The position numbers and the translations under genes are program-made. The notes under the pieces were generated by a model that worked only from the letters and a program-made list of their open reading frames with translations, had not been told where the DNA came from and did not search any database. A stretch of 64,000 nt of DNA from Betaproteobacteria bacterium (GTDB taxonomy: Bacteria > Pseudomonadota > Gammaproteobacteria > Burkholderiales > SG8-39), in NCBI GenBank assembly GCA_009693435.1, contig SHXF01000008.1, positions 1 to 64,000 on the forward strand, in the 5' to 3' direction. Positions 1 through 7,950 of this stretch are shown here, piece after piece. Positions within the stretch are counted from its first letter, which is position 1, and each line of letters starts with the position of its first letter.

Positions 1-454
1 CCAATGACGCCGCCGCAACAACTCCATTGCCGATCAAAACTGGCTTGACCAATACCCCCGCTATACTGCGACCTTCTTCAACAGATCGATTCACTTCGCG
101 CCCCTGTTCTCAGACCGCTCCAGGCTCAAACCTGATTTGGAAAAGACTCGAACCGGCCTGTACACGAACCGGCCTGTGCATGAAATGAAAATCCGGCCGA
201 TGAATCCGCCGTTGGCCACGCCGGGAAAACAGCGCTGCCCTTGCACACGATTGTACGGCCTGGCGCCGATACTTGTAGCGCGCGCCGAACGGCAAGTGCT
301 ATTCTTCAGCGGCTTGCACGCACTGATCCGGAACGCCAATCTCCGTGGTTCGCACCGACCTCTCCAAGGCATACCCCCTCGACTCTGCGCGGCGCGTACC
401 GTCACGCGATCCGCAATGCGCGTGTGAACGCCGCTCACGTGCCCCAGGGGTTGC
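1..454. other. Non-coding left edge upstream of the ABC permease operon
   Basis: I see no convincing gene here. The open frames are short, overlap on both strands and read like arginine-rich translations of GC-rich DNA. The only visible structure is a 13-base direct repeat, cgaaccggcctgt, at 149-161 and 165-177. The region should contain the promoter of the permease operon, but I could not pick a convincing -35/-10 pair. A binding-protein gene, if it exists, must lie beyond the left edge or elsewhere. Confidence 0.5.
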
Positions 455-1309
455 ATGAACTACTGGGCCATCCACACGCTGAACGGCATCTCCTTCGGCA
501 TGCTGTTGTTCCTGCTTGCCGCCGGGCTGTCCCTGATCTATGGCCTGATGAAGATCCTGAATCTCACGCACGGCTCGTACTACCTGCTGGGCAGCTACAT
601 CGGGCTGACGGTGGTGCGCAGCACCGGAAGCTTCCTGCTCGCGGTACTGGTCGCGAGCTTCTCTGTCGCTGTCATCGGCGCGCTGATGGAACGCTTCTTC
701 CTGCGGCGCTTTCACCTGCAGGAACTGCCCCAGACCCTGCTTACCTTCGGCTTCCTTTTCATATTCGCGGACCTCGCCATGTGGATCTGGGGCGGCAATC
801 CTCAGACCATGCCCAAACCCGAGCTGTTCGGGCTCTCGGTGCAACTCGGCTCCATTACCTACCCGTCCTATCGCCTGTTCATCATCGGCGTCGGGCTTGC
901 GGTGGGTGCGCTTCTCTGGTGGTTCCAGGAAGGCACGCGCATGGGTGCCATGCTGCGCGCCGGCGTCGATGATGAAGAGATCGCTCGCGCCCTCGGCATC
1001 AACGTGTCGCTGCTTTTCACCCTGGTGTTCGCACTGGGCGCTTTTCTCGCCGCACTGGGCGGCGTGCTGGGCGGGCCCATCATGGGCGTTTTTCCGGGTG
1101 CCGACTTCGAAGTGCTGCTGCTCGGCTTCGTGGTGGTCATCATCGGCGGTCTGGGAAGCCTGAAAGGGGCGCTGGTCGGCGGCCTGGTGGTGGGCCTTCT
1201 CGACAACTTCGGCAAGGTTTTCTTTCCCGAGTTCGCGCTGTTCACGATCTTCGTGCCGATGGCCCTGATCCTGGCGGTGCGGCCCACCGGACTGTTCGGA
1301 CGCGAATGA
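455..1309 (+). CDS. livH: Branched-chain-type ABC transporter permease (LivH family)
   Basis: Inner-membrane permease of 284 residues, usual for LivH. The protein is a string of hydrophobic helices, and the N-terminal stretch GLSLIYGLMKILNLTHG is characteristic of the family. It should form the translocation pore with the LivM-like partner, which starts one base after its stop. An AGGGG element sits just before the ATG. It is the first gene of a tight livHMGF cluster. LivH-type transporters carry amino acids, but in degraders they often carry aromatic or other organic acids. The catabolic genes downstream favour the latter, which is an inference. The substrate cannot be read from the sequence. 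Confidence 0.9.
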   Translation: MNYWAIHTLNGISFGMLLFLLAAGLSLIYGLMKILNLTHGSYYLLGSYIGLTVVRSTGSFLLAVLVASFSVAVIGALMERFFLRRFHLQELPQTLLTFGFLFIFADLAMWIWGGNPQTMPKPELFGLSVQLGSITYPSYRLFIIGVGLAVGALLWWFQEGTRMGAMLRAGVDDEEIARALGINVSLLFTLVFALGAFLAALGGVLGGPIMGVFPGADFEVLLLGFVVVIIGGLGSLKGALVGGLVVGLLDNFGKVFFPEFALFTIFVPMALILAVRPTGLFGRE

Positions 1310-1310
1310 G

Positions 1311-2267
1311 ATGGACGCGCTGAATCACAGATCCTGGTCCGTCGCGAGTTCACTGGCCGGCATCCTGCTGGTGCTGACGCTGCCGTATTTCCTCTCCTCG
1401 TACTACCTCGGACTGGTCATCAAGATGGTGATCTTTGCCTTGTTTGCGATGAGCCTCGACCTCCTCATCGGCTACACCGGGCTCGCCTCGCTGGGGCACG
1501 CAGCCTATTTCGGCGTCGCCGCCTACACGACCGGACTGGTCGCGCTGCGCCTGGGCTGGAATGTCTGGCTCGCCCTTCCGGCTGGCCTGCTGATGGCTGC
1601 CCTGACCGCTGCGCTGTTCGGTCTTCTGGCGCTACGCGCGCGCGGCAGTTACTTCCTGATGATCACCCTGGCGCTGTCGCAGGTGCTCTGGGGAATCGCC
1701 TTCGGCTGGCGCACGCTCACTGGAGGCGACGACGGATTGCCCGACGTGCCGCGACCGGACCTGAGGCTGCCGTGGTCGCTCGCCGACAACACGCCTTTCT
1801 ATTACTTCGTGCTGGCCATCGCCTGCGTCGCGGCATTTCTGCTCCTGCGCATCGTGAATTCCCCGTTCGGCTACGCGCTGCGTGGCATACGCGAGAGCGA
1901 GTCGCGCATGCTGGCGCTGGGCTACAACGTCTGGCGGTACAAGTACGTTTCCTTCGTGCTGGCGGGCGTGTTCGCAGGGCTGGCGGGCTGTCTCTACGTC
2001 TACTTCAACCGCTTCGTCAGCCCCGATTACATTCACGTGGTGCGCTCCGCCGAAGTGCTGCTGATGGTTATTCTGGGAGGCGCCGGCAGCCTGATCGGGC
2101 CGGCGATCGGCGCGGCGCTCATCGTGTTGTTCGAGAATGTGGTCAGCACGCACACCCAGCGCTGGCTGATGGTGCTCGGTTTCGTCTACGTCTTCGTTAC
2201 GCTGTTCGCTCCGCGCGGTCTCACGGGACTGGTGCAGGATTTTCGCAAACGGCGGGCCATCCGATGA
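1311..2267 (+). CDS. livM: Branched-chain-type ABC transporter permease (LivM family)
   Basis: Second inner-membrane permease, 318 residues. The motif DLLIGYTGLASLGHAAYFG near residues 50-68 is typical of LivM. The C-terminal half carries the LRGIRESE cytoplasmic loop that contacts the ATPase subunits in this family. Its start follows the livH stop by one base and its end overlaps livG by four bases (ATGA), so the two are almost certainly translationally coupled. It ends in a basic tail, DFRKRRAIR. The assignment to family is firm and the transported compound is unknown. Confidence 0.9.
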   Translation: MDALNHRSWSVASSLAGILLVLTLPYFLSSYYLGLVIKMVIFALFAMSLDLLIGYTGLASLGHAAYFGVAAYTTGLVALRLGWNVWLALPAGLLMAALTAALFGLLALRARGSYFLMITLALSQVLWGIAFGWRTLTGGDDGLPDVPRPDLRLPWSLADNTPFYYFVLAIACVAAFLLLRIVNSPFGYALRGIRESESRMLALGYNVWRYKYVSFVLAGVFAGLAGCLYVYFNRFVSPDYIHVVRSAEVLLMVILGGAGSLIGPAIGAALIVLFENVVSTHTQRWLMVLGFVYVFVTLFAPRGLTGLVQDFRKRRAIR

Positions 2268-3004
2268 GCGCGCTCGCGGTTCAGGGGCTGTCCCGGAATT
2301 TCGGCGGCGTACAGGCCTTGTCCGACGTGTCGTTCACGGTGGAGCCTGGTGAGCGCCGCCTGATCATCGGGCCGAACGGCGCCGGCAAGACTACCTTGTT
2401 CAACATGCTTTCGGGCACTTTCGCTGTTTCCAACGGTAGCATCATGCTGTTCGATCGCGACATCACGCGGCTGCCTCCCTATGAGCGGGCGCGCATGGGG
2501 CTTGCCCGTACCTTCCAGATAACCAATCTTTTCCCGCGCCTCACGGTTTTCGACAACGTGCTGCTCGCCTTGCAGGCAGCGGACGGCGACGCCTTTGCCC
2601 TGCACCGCCCGATGCGGGCCAGCCAGCACCTGTATCGCAGGGCTGAATCGCTGCTGCAGGAGTGGGGGCTCGCCACAATTTCGGGACAACCGACAAGAGA
2701 CATTTCCTACGGGGAACAGCGCCAGGTCGACCTGATCCTGGCGATGGCGGTTCAGCCCAGGGTGCTGCTGCTCGACGAGCCGACCGCGGGCCTGTCTGCC
2801 GCCGAGGTCGTCCGCGTGGTCGGAATGGTTCGCAGCCTGCCGCGGGAGATGACCATACTGATGATAGAACACGACATGGACGTCGCCTTCAGCCTCGCGG
2901 ACCGCATCACCGTACTGCACCAGGGTCAGCTGATTGCAGAGGGCGACAGCGAAGCCATACGCGGCAATCCGCAGGTCAGCGAAATCTACCTTGGTGTCGA
3001 GTAG
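2264..3004 (+). CDS. livG: Branched-chain-type ABC transporter ATPase (LivG family)
   Basis: Cytoplasmic ATPase of 246 residues. Walker A is GPNGAGKT at 36-43, the Q-loop glutamine is near 85, the signature is SYGEQ at 148-152 (the form usual in LivG instead of SGGQ), Walker B is LLLDE at 168-172 and the switch histidine is H203. The start is the ATG overlapping the livM stop. A much longer open frame extends upstream but would run through livM, so it was discarded. It pairs with the LivF-type ATPase encoded five bases downstream. Confidence 0.92.
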   Translation: MSALAVQGLSRNFGGVQALSDVSFTVEPGERRLIIGPNGAGKTTLFNMLSGTFAVSNGSIMLFDRDITRLPPYERARMGLARTFQITNLFPRLTVFDNVLLALQAADGDAFALHRPMRASQHLYRRAESLLQEWGLATISGQPTRDISYGEQRQVDLILAMAVQPRVLLLDEPTAGLSAAEVVRVVGMVRSLPREMTILMIEHDMDVAFSLADRITVLHQGQLIAEGDSEAIRGNPQVSEIYLGVE

Positions 3005-3009
3005 CAGCG

Positions 3010-3699
3010 ATGCTGACCATAGAAGACGTCCATACCTATTACGGGGACAGCTACATCCTGCAGGGCGTGACGCTCGCCCTGAAACCCGGGCAGGTGGTGG
3101 CGTTGCTGGGCCGCAACGGCGTAGGCAAGACGACGCTGGTGCGCTCCATCATCGGCCTCACCCCGGCGCAACGCGGCAGGATAGTTTTCAAGGATACCGA
3201 TATCACGCGGCTACCCGCTTACCGCATTGCCCGCATGGGCATCGGCCTGGTGCCGCAGGGAAGGCGCATCTTCCGGTCGCTGTCGGTGAAAGAGCATTTG
3301 CAGGTAACCGCGCGCGGGCAGGGCCTCTGGAACTTCGAAAAGATCATCGGCCTGTTCCCCAACCTCGGCACGCGGCTGCGCAGCCAGGGGGGCAAACTGA
3401 GCGGCGGCGAGCAGCAGATGCTGGCGGCGGCGCGCGCACTGGTGGGGAATCCGGCGCTGCTGCTGATGGACGAACCGACCGAGGGACTGGCGCCGCTGAC
3501 GGTGCGCGATCTAGGCCGCGCCATCGAGTCGCTCAAGGCCGCAGGCACGTCCATCCTGCTGGTCGAGCAGCAGCTCGCGTTCGCACTGCGCCATGCAGAC
3601 ACCGTATTCATCATGAGCAAGGGTCGCATCGTCCACCACTGCACGCCGGCTGAACTGGCAGCGGATGCGGAGACGAAAGCGCGCTATCTTGGTGTCTAG
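3010..3699 (+). CDS. livF: Branched-chain-type ABC transporter ATPase (LivF family)
   Basis: Second ATPase of the transporter, 229 residues, the usual LivF length. Walker A is GRNGVGKT at 34-41, the signature LSGGE at 130-134 and Walker B LLMDE at 151-155. A glutamine (Q187, in LVEQ) replaces the switch histidine, as is normal in LivF proteins. The start is the ATG five bases after the livG stop. A 143-base gap follows before the dehydrogenase gene, so the metabolic genes may be co-transcribed or have their own promoter. Confidence 0.92.
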   Translation: MLTIEDVHTYYGDSYILQGVTLALKPGQVVALLGRNGVGKTTLVRSIIGLTPAQRGRIVFKDTDITRLPAYRIARMGIGLVPQGRRIFRSLSVKEHLQVTARGQGLWNFEKIIGLFPNLGTRLRSQGGKLSGGEQQMLAAARALVGNPALLLMDEPTEGLAPLTVRDLGRAIESLKAAGTSILLVEQQLAFALRHADTVFIMSKGRIVHHCTPAELAADAETKARYLGV

Positions 3700-3842
3700 C
3701 AGCGGTGCCCGGAAAGGGGTCTCCCCCAAAGCGGCGTGCCGCTATCATCGCCCGCAGCACCGGCATGCCCGACCGCTTCTCGCGCGCTACCTGCGGTACG
3801 ATGCATTGACTGGAGTACTCGTTGAACCGACCGGAGGCACAG

Positions 3843-4637
3843 ATGGGATTACTCGATTCGAAAGTCGTGATTGTGACGGGAGCAGCAGGTGGTCTGGGGC
3901 GCGCCATGGCGGGCGGGCTGATCGCAGCAGGGGCGCGCGTGGTAGGCGTGGACCTGCCTGGCGGCACCGGGCTCGATGACCTGGCGCGCGAACTGGGCTC
4001 GAATTTTCTGCCCTTTGCCGCCAACATCTGCAATGAAGAAGAGTGTGCCGCGGCAGTGGAACACGCGGTGCGCAAGGCGGGCGGGCTGCACGTGCTCGTC
4101 AACAATGCCGGGGTGGGCATGCAGAACATCAATCCCCGGTTTGCTTCCAACCCGACCCGTTTCTGGGAACTGACGCCGGCGCAATGGCGGGGCGTGATCG
4201 AGACCAATACAACGTCCCAGTTCCTGATGGCGCGCGCCAGCGCAGCGCACCTGATACGGCAGGATTGGGGGCGCATCATCAACATCACCACCAGTTTCTT
4301 TACGATGCACATGGTGGGCTTCAGCCCGTACGGGCCATCCAAAGCCGCGGCGGAAGCCAATACCGTGATCATGTCGCGGGATCTCGCCAAGACCGGCGTG
4401 ACCGCGAACGTGCTGATTCCGGGCGGCCCCGCCAATACGGGAATGGTGACCGACGACCTGATGTGGCCTGACCGCAGCAAGCTGGTGCAGCCGCCCCAGA
4501 TGATCGCGCCGGTCGTGTGGCTGGCATCCGATCAGTCCAACGGCGTCACCGGCCGGCGTTTTATCGCGCAGTTGTGGGACGCGTCGCTGGGCACGGCGGC
4601 CGCGGCAACCCTCGCGGGCGCACCTGCAGGCTGGTAG
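3843..4637 (+). CDS. SDR-family NAD(P)-dependent oxidoreductase
   Basis: Classical short-chain dehydrogenase of 264 residues. The cofactor motif is TGAAGGLG at 12-19, NNAG lies at 87-90, the catalytic asparagine is N122 and the catalytic Tyr/Lys are Y163 and K167 (YGPSK). A threonine-serine pair, T150/S151, fills the usual catalytic serine position. I chose the ATG at 3843 because GGAGG stands six to nine bases before it; a TTG 21 bases upstream is possible but lacks a ribosome site. The gene lies between the Liv-type transporter and an alpha/beta hydrolase, so it probably oxidises or reduces an alcohol/ketone of the imported substrate. Substrate unknown. Confidence 0.88.
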   Translation: MGLLDSKVVIVTGAAGGLGRAMAGGLIAAGARVVGVDLPGGTGLDDLARELGSNFLPFAANICNEEECAAAVEHAVRKAGGLHVLVNNAGVGMQNINPRFASNPTRFWELTPAQWRGVIETNTTSQFLMARASAAHLIRQDWGRIINITTSFFTMHMVGFSPYGPSKAAAEANTVIMSRDLAKTGVTANVLIPGGPANTGMVTDDLMWPDRSKLVQPPQMIAPVVWLASDQSNGVTGRRFIAQLWDASLGTAAAATLAGAPAGW

Positions 4638-4727
4638 AAGGTCCGACAGCCAGGTCACGACGCACACCGGGAATAACATCGTGCCGGCGGGCAGCAATAC
4701 GAACAACAACTGGACAAGGCGCACGCG

Positions 4728-5501
4728 ATGAGCACTGCCATCAGCGAACAATGGATAAACGTCGAAAGCGGAAAACTTCGGGTGAGGCGACAGGGAAGCG
4801 GCAAGCCACTCCTGTTCCTGCACGGGGCGCAGGGGATGAATGTCTGGCCGGCGTTCCTCGACCGGTTGGCGGAGTACGCCGAGGTCATTGCGCCCGACCT
4901 CCCGGGTTTCGGCCGCTCGGACGCATCGCAATCGGTCACCAGCGTGCCCGACCTCGCCCGTATCACCCTGGACCTGCTGGACATGCTCAAACTCGACCAG
5001 GTGCATGTGGCGGGCCACTGCATCGGCGGCTGGCTCGCCATGGAGCTGGCCATACGATCGCCGAAGCTCGCTTCGCTGACGCTGATCAATTCGGCCGGCA
5101 TCCATGTGGACGGCGCGAAGAAGGGCGATTTCTTCATTGCGTCTCCGGAAGAATTCCCGGAGTTGATGTTCGACGATGCAAGCCTGGGACGGGCTTATTT
5201 TGCGGCCGAGGGTGAAGGCGAGTTCGAGACTGCGGTGTTCCAGAACCGCCTGATGGCGGCCAAGCTCGCCTGGAGTCCGCGGCTGTTCGATCCGAACCTG
5301 GTGAAGTGGCTGCGCCGCATCCGTGTTCCGGTGCAGATCCTCTGGGGCGGGAACAACCGCGTGCTGCCCGCGGCGTACGGCGCCGGTCTGGCGCAAGCGC
5401 TGAAGGCGCCGATATCGGTGATTCCGGATACCGGTCATTATGTTCATGTCGAACGGCCGGCCGAGTGTGCCGAAAAACTGCGCTCGTTCATCATCCAATA
5501 G
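4728..5501 (+). CDS. Alpha/beta hydrolase with a cysteine in the nucleophile position
   Basis: Cytoplasmic alpha/beta-hydrolase fold protein, 257 residues, of the ester/C-C bond hydrolase group. The oxyanion motif LHG is at 31-33. The nucleophile elbow reads GHCIGG at 96-101, so Cys98 replaces the usual serine. The acid turn reads WGGNNRVLP at 206-214, with Asn210 where aspartate is normal; the histidine (H237 in DTGHYVH) is kept. The reading frame is intact and the codons are unambiguous. It may still hydrolyse activated esters or lactones, as cysteine-nucleophile dienelactone hydrolases do, or may have lost activity. It is followed after 16 bases by a flavin monooxygenase. Confidence 0.87.
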   Translation: MSTAISEQWINVESGKLRVRRQGSGKPLLFLHGAQGMNVWPAFLDRLAEYAEVIAPDLPGFGRSDASQSVTSVPDLARITLDLLDMLKLDQVHVAGHCIGGWLAMELAIRSPKLASLTLINSAGIHVDGAKKGDFFIASPEEFPELMFDDASLGRAYFAAEGEGEFETAVFQNRLMAAKLAWSPRLFDPNLVKWLRRIRVPVQILWGGNNRVLPAAYGAGLAQALKAPISVIPDTGHYVHVERPAECAEKLRSFIIQ

Positions 5502-5517
5502 CAGACAGGAGCCGATC

Positions 5518-6711
5518 ATGCAGGTATTCATTTTTCACCTCATGCCCTACGCCCACATGGACCTGAACTACGAGAAAAAGTGGCGCTCGTCCTGGGTGGT
5601 GATGCCCAATTCCGAATACGATCCGGTCAAGGGCCACGAGCTGTACAACCGCTACCTCGATGAACTGGAACTGGCCGCGGAACTCGGCCTGGACGGGCTG
5701 GCGGTAAACGAACACCACCAGACTGCCTATGGCCTGATGCCTTCGCCCGTAGTCATGGCGGCAGCGCTTTCGCGCCGCGTCAAGAAAGCGAAGATCGCCA
5801 TTCTCGGCAACGCGTTCTGCCTGCGCGAGCATCCGCTCACTCTCGCGGAGGAGCACGCCATGATAGACAACATCACCGCCGGTCGCATGATCACGGGGAT
5901 GGTGCGCGGCATCGGCGCGGAGTATCACTCCATGGGCGTGAATCCGGCCATGTCGCACGAACGATTCCACGAAGCGCATGATCTGGTGGTGCAGGCCTGG
6001 ACGCGGCCCGGGCCGTTCGAATTCCACGGCAATCACTATCACTTCGAGTACGTGAACCCCTGGCCGCGCCCGTTCCAGAAACCGCACCCGCCGATCTGGT
6101 GCCCCTCCACGGGCAGCACCGAAACCATAGAATGGGCCGCGCATCCCGATCGCAAGTATGTCTATCTCCAGACCTACAGCCCGGTGAAGTCGGTTGCCAA
6201 ATTCCTTAACCAGTATCGAGAGACTGCGAAGATCAAATACGGCTATGAAGCCGACTCGCGCAAGGTCGGATGGGCCGCGCCGATCTTCATTGCAGACACC
6301 GACGAGAAAGCCCGCGAACTGGCCAAGCCGCACATCGAGGCCATGTTCAACAAGTTCCTCAACCTCACCTTCGAGATGATGTTTCCGCCAGGCTACGTGT
6401 CGCTTGAAACAGCGCGCCGCATGGCCACTCACAAAAAGCAGTTGCGCGGCGGCGTCACTGTCGATCACCTGATAGCGGAAGGTATTGCGCTGATCGGAAC
6501 GCCCGATACCGTCAGAAAAAAACTGCAGGAAGCGCACCGGCTGATCGGATTCCAGAATTTTCTGGCGCTGCTGCAGTTCGGCACATTGCCCCGCGACCTG
6601 ACCGAACAGAATATCCGGCGGTTCTGCCTGGAAGTGGCGCCGACGCTCCAGAGCCTCACCGACAAGCAATACATGGGGCTATCGGAAAGCACCCGTGCCC
6701 TGGCGGCATAG
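5518..6711 (+). CDS. LLM-class flavin-dependent oxidoreductase (luciferase-like monooxygenase)
   Basis: Bacterial luciferase-like flavin monooxygenase of 397 residues, a normal length. Family hallmarks are the early strand MQVFIFHLMPY, the GLDGLAVNEHH segment, the conserved basic patch around REHPLTLAEEHAMIDN, and the AGRMITGMVRG stretch. The start is the ATG with CAGGAG nine bases upstream; an in-frame extension would overlap the hydrolase gene. Such enzymes use reduced FMN supplied by a separate reductase to insert oxygen next to a carbonyl or to break C-S or C-N bonds. With the SDR and hydrolase upstream, a plausible scheme is alcohol to ketone to ester, then hydrolysis. This is inference. 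Confidence 0.88.
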   Translation: MQVFIFHLMPYAHMDLNYEKKWRSSWVVMPNSEYDPVKGHELYNRYLDELELAAELGLDGLAVNEHHQTAYGLMPSPVVMAAALSRRVKKAKIAILGNAFCLREHPLTLAEEHAMIDNITAGRMITGMVRGIGAEYHSMGVNPAMSHERFHEAHDLVVQAWTRPGPFEFHGNHYHFEYVNPWPRPFQKPHPPIWCPSTGSTETIEWAAHPDRKYVYLQTYSPVKSVAKFLNQYRETAKIKYGYEADSRKVGWAAPIFIADTDEKARELAKPHIEAMFNKFLNLTFEMMFPPGYVSLETARRMATHKKQLRGGVTVDHLIAEGIALIGTPDTVRKKLQEAHRLIGFQNFLALLQFGTLPRDLTEQNIRRFCLEVAPTLQSLTDKQYMGLSESTRALAA

Positions 6712-6777
6712 GATCCGGAGCTGCCGAAACAGCGACCAGGCGGCTATTGACCAGTTGGTCTGACCGAACGATATATT

Positions 6778-6972
6778 GTGGCGAGTCCACTTCGAATCGT
6801 TGTCTGTCCACGCTGCAAGGCGGCCGTGGAATGGAGGCCGGAAAATCGTTGGCGTCCGTTCTGTTCAGAGCGTTGCAAGACGAACGATCTGGGCGCATGG
6901 GCCACCGAAAAATTCCGCGTGGCCGCCGACGAACAGGACGCCGACGACCTGCCCGACAGCCGGCCGGAGTGA
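6778..6972 (+). CDS. yacG: DNA gyrase inhibitor YacG (small zinc-ribbon protein)
   Basis: A 64-residue zinc-ribbon protein with ligands C10, C13, C29 and C33 (CPRC ... CSERC), followed by the family's WRPFCSERCK and DLGAW signatures. YacG binds GyrB and restrains gyrase in Escherichia coli. The start is a GTG; no clear ribosome site precedes it. In many betaproteobacteria yacG follows coaE and zapD and is co-directional with the Nudix gene. Here coaE and zapD are absent, yacG follows the monooxygenase on plus, and it converges on the Nudix/ThiE gene 16 bases away. Confidence 0.85.
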   Translation: MASPLRIVVCPRCKAAVEWRPENRWRPFCSERCKTNDLGAWATEKFRVAADEQDADDLPDSRPE

Positions 6973-6988
6973 GGCGCCGCGCCTGCGA

Positions 6989-7933
6989 TCAGGCAGACTC
7001 AATCCAGCTGCCGCGCACCATGGCCACGCCCTGGGCGGCGTGCTTCGCAGCGACTTCGAAGTCGCGCAGCGTGAGGCCCCCCAGGGCGTAGACCGGTATG
7101 GATGCGCCCGAGACCGCATCGCGAAATCCCGCCCAGCCCAGCGGCCGCGCCTCCGGATGGGACGGAGTCGGCGCCACCGTGCCGAGAACGGCGAAATCGG
7201 CGCCGATTTTCTCCGCCAGTCTGAGTTCTGCAGCACTGTGGCACGAAGCGCCGCACCAGGGCACATCGGGCCGGTCTTCAAGCGATTCGAGCTGGCTGGC
7301 TGTGAGGTGCACGCCGTCTGCGCCTATCATATGCGCCAGCGCAATGTCATGGTTGATGAGTACCTTGGCGCCGAATGGGCGCGCCATGGCAATCACCCGC
7401 TGAGCGAACTCACCGAGGAGATCGCGCGACCAGCTTTTTTCCCGCACCTGGATCAGCCTCAATCCGGACTCCAGCCGGATCTCCAGCCGCGCCATGAACG
7501 GTTCGATTCCCATCGCCGCAGCCTGCGTGATCGCATACTCGCGCGGCAGCAGCAAGCCGCGCAGCACCGGCCCGTTCGCCGGCAGCACCGGCGCCACGCC
7601 TACAGAACCGGGGAGCTCCCACGCAAGGCCTTGGTGCTCGCGCGCGACTACTTCGCCGCGCCACGCCGTGACGCGAAAAAAATGCAGCCTCACGGTGGCG
7701 TGAGGATAGGTGAAGACGTGGGTTATCCATGGCCAGGCGCATTCCACCTCGACACCGAGTTCCTCCTGGATTTCGCGCACCAGCGCGGCTTCGTTCGTCT
7801 CGTTGGCCTCGACCTTGCCTCCCGGAAATTCCCAGTAGCCGGCGTAGACCTTGCCATGCGGGCGCTGTGCAAGCAACACCCGGCCGTCTTCGCGCAGCAG
7901 GATGGCCACGGCTACGCTCAGCGGCGCCGTCAC
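6989..7933 (-). CDS. Nudix hydrolase (MutT-like) fused to a ThiE-like domain
   Basis: A 314-residue two-domain protein. Residues 1-130 form a MutT-type Nudix domain with a complete Nudix box at 39-61 (GX5EX7REUXEEXGU), so it should hydrolyse oxidised or other nucleoside triphosphates. Residues 135-314 are a thiamine-phosphate-synthase-like barrel with conserved INHD, GADGVHL and GTVAPTPSHP segments. This fusion is common in beta- and gammaproteobacteria at this locus. I chose the GTG at 7933, right after the ATPase stop; the longer frame would overlap the ATPase and is arginine-rich noise. Whether the ThiE half is catalytic is uncertain. Confidence 0.87.
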   Translation of the reverse strand: MTAPLSVAVAILLREDGRVLLAQRPHGKVYAGYWEFPGGKVEANETNEAALVREIQEELGVEVECAWPWITHVFTYPHATVRLHFFRVTAWRGEVVAREHQGLAWELPGSVGVAPVLPANGPVLRGLLLPREYAITQAAAMGIEPFMARLEIRLESGLRLIQVREKSWSRDLLGEFAQRVIAMARPFGAKVLINHDIALAHMIGADGVHLTASQLESLEDRPDVPWCGASCHSAAELRLAEKIGADFAVLGTVAPTPSHPEARPLGWAGFRDAVSGASIPVYALGGLTLRDFEVAAKHAAQGVAMVRGSWIESA

Positions 7934-7950
7934 TTTTGCGTTGCGTGGAA

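Noticed and set aside
3849..5531. 560-codon minus-strand frame opposite the SDR and hydrolase genes
   Set aside because: It is antisense to two clear enzymes, rich in Arg, His and Gln, and shows no family features.
6746..6777. TTGACC and TATATT just before yacG as a promoter
   Set aside because: The spacer is 19 bases and transcription would begin inside the yacG frame.
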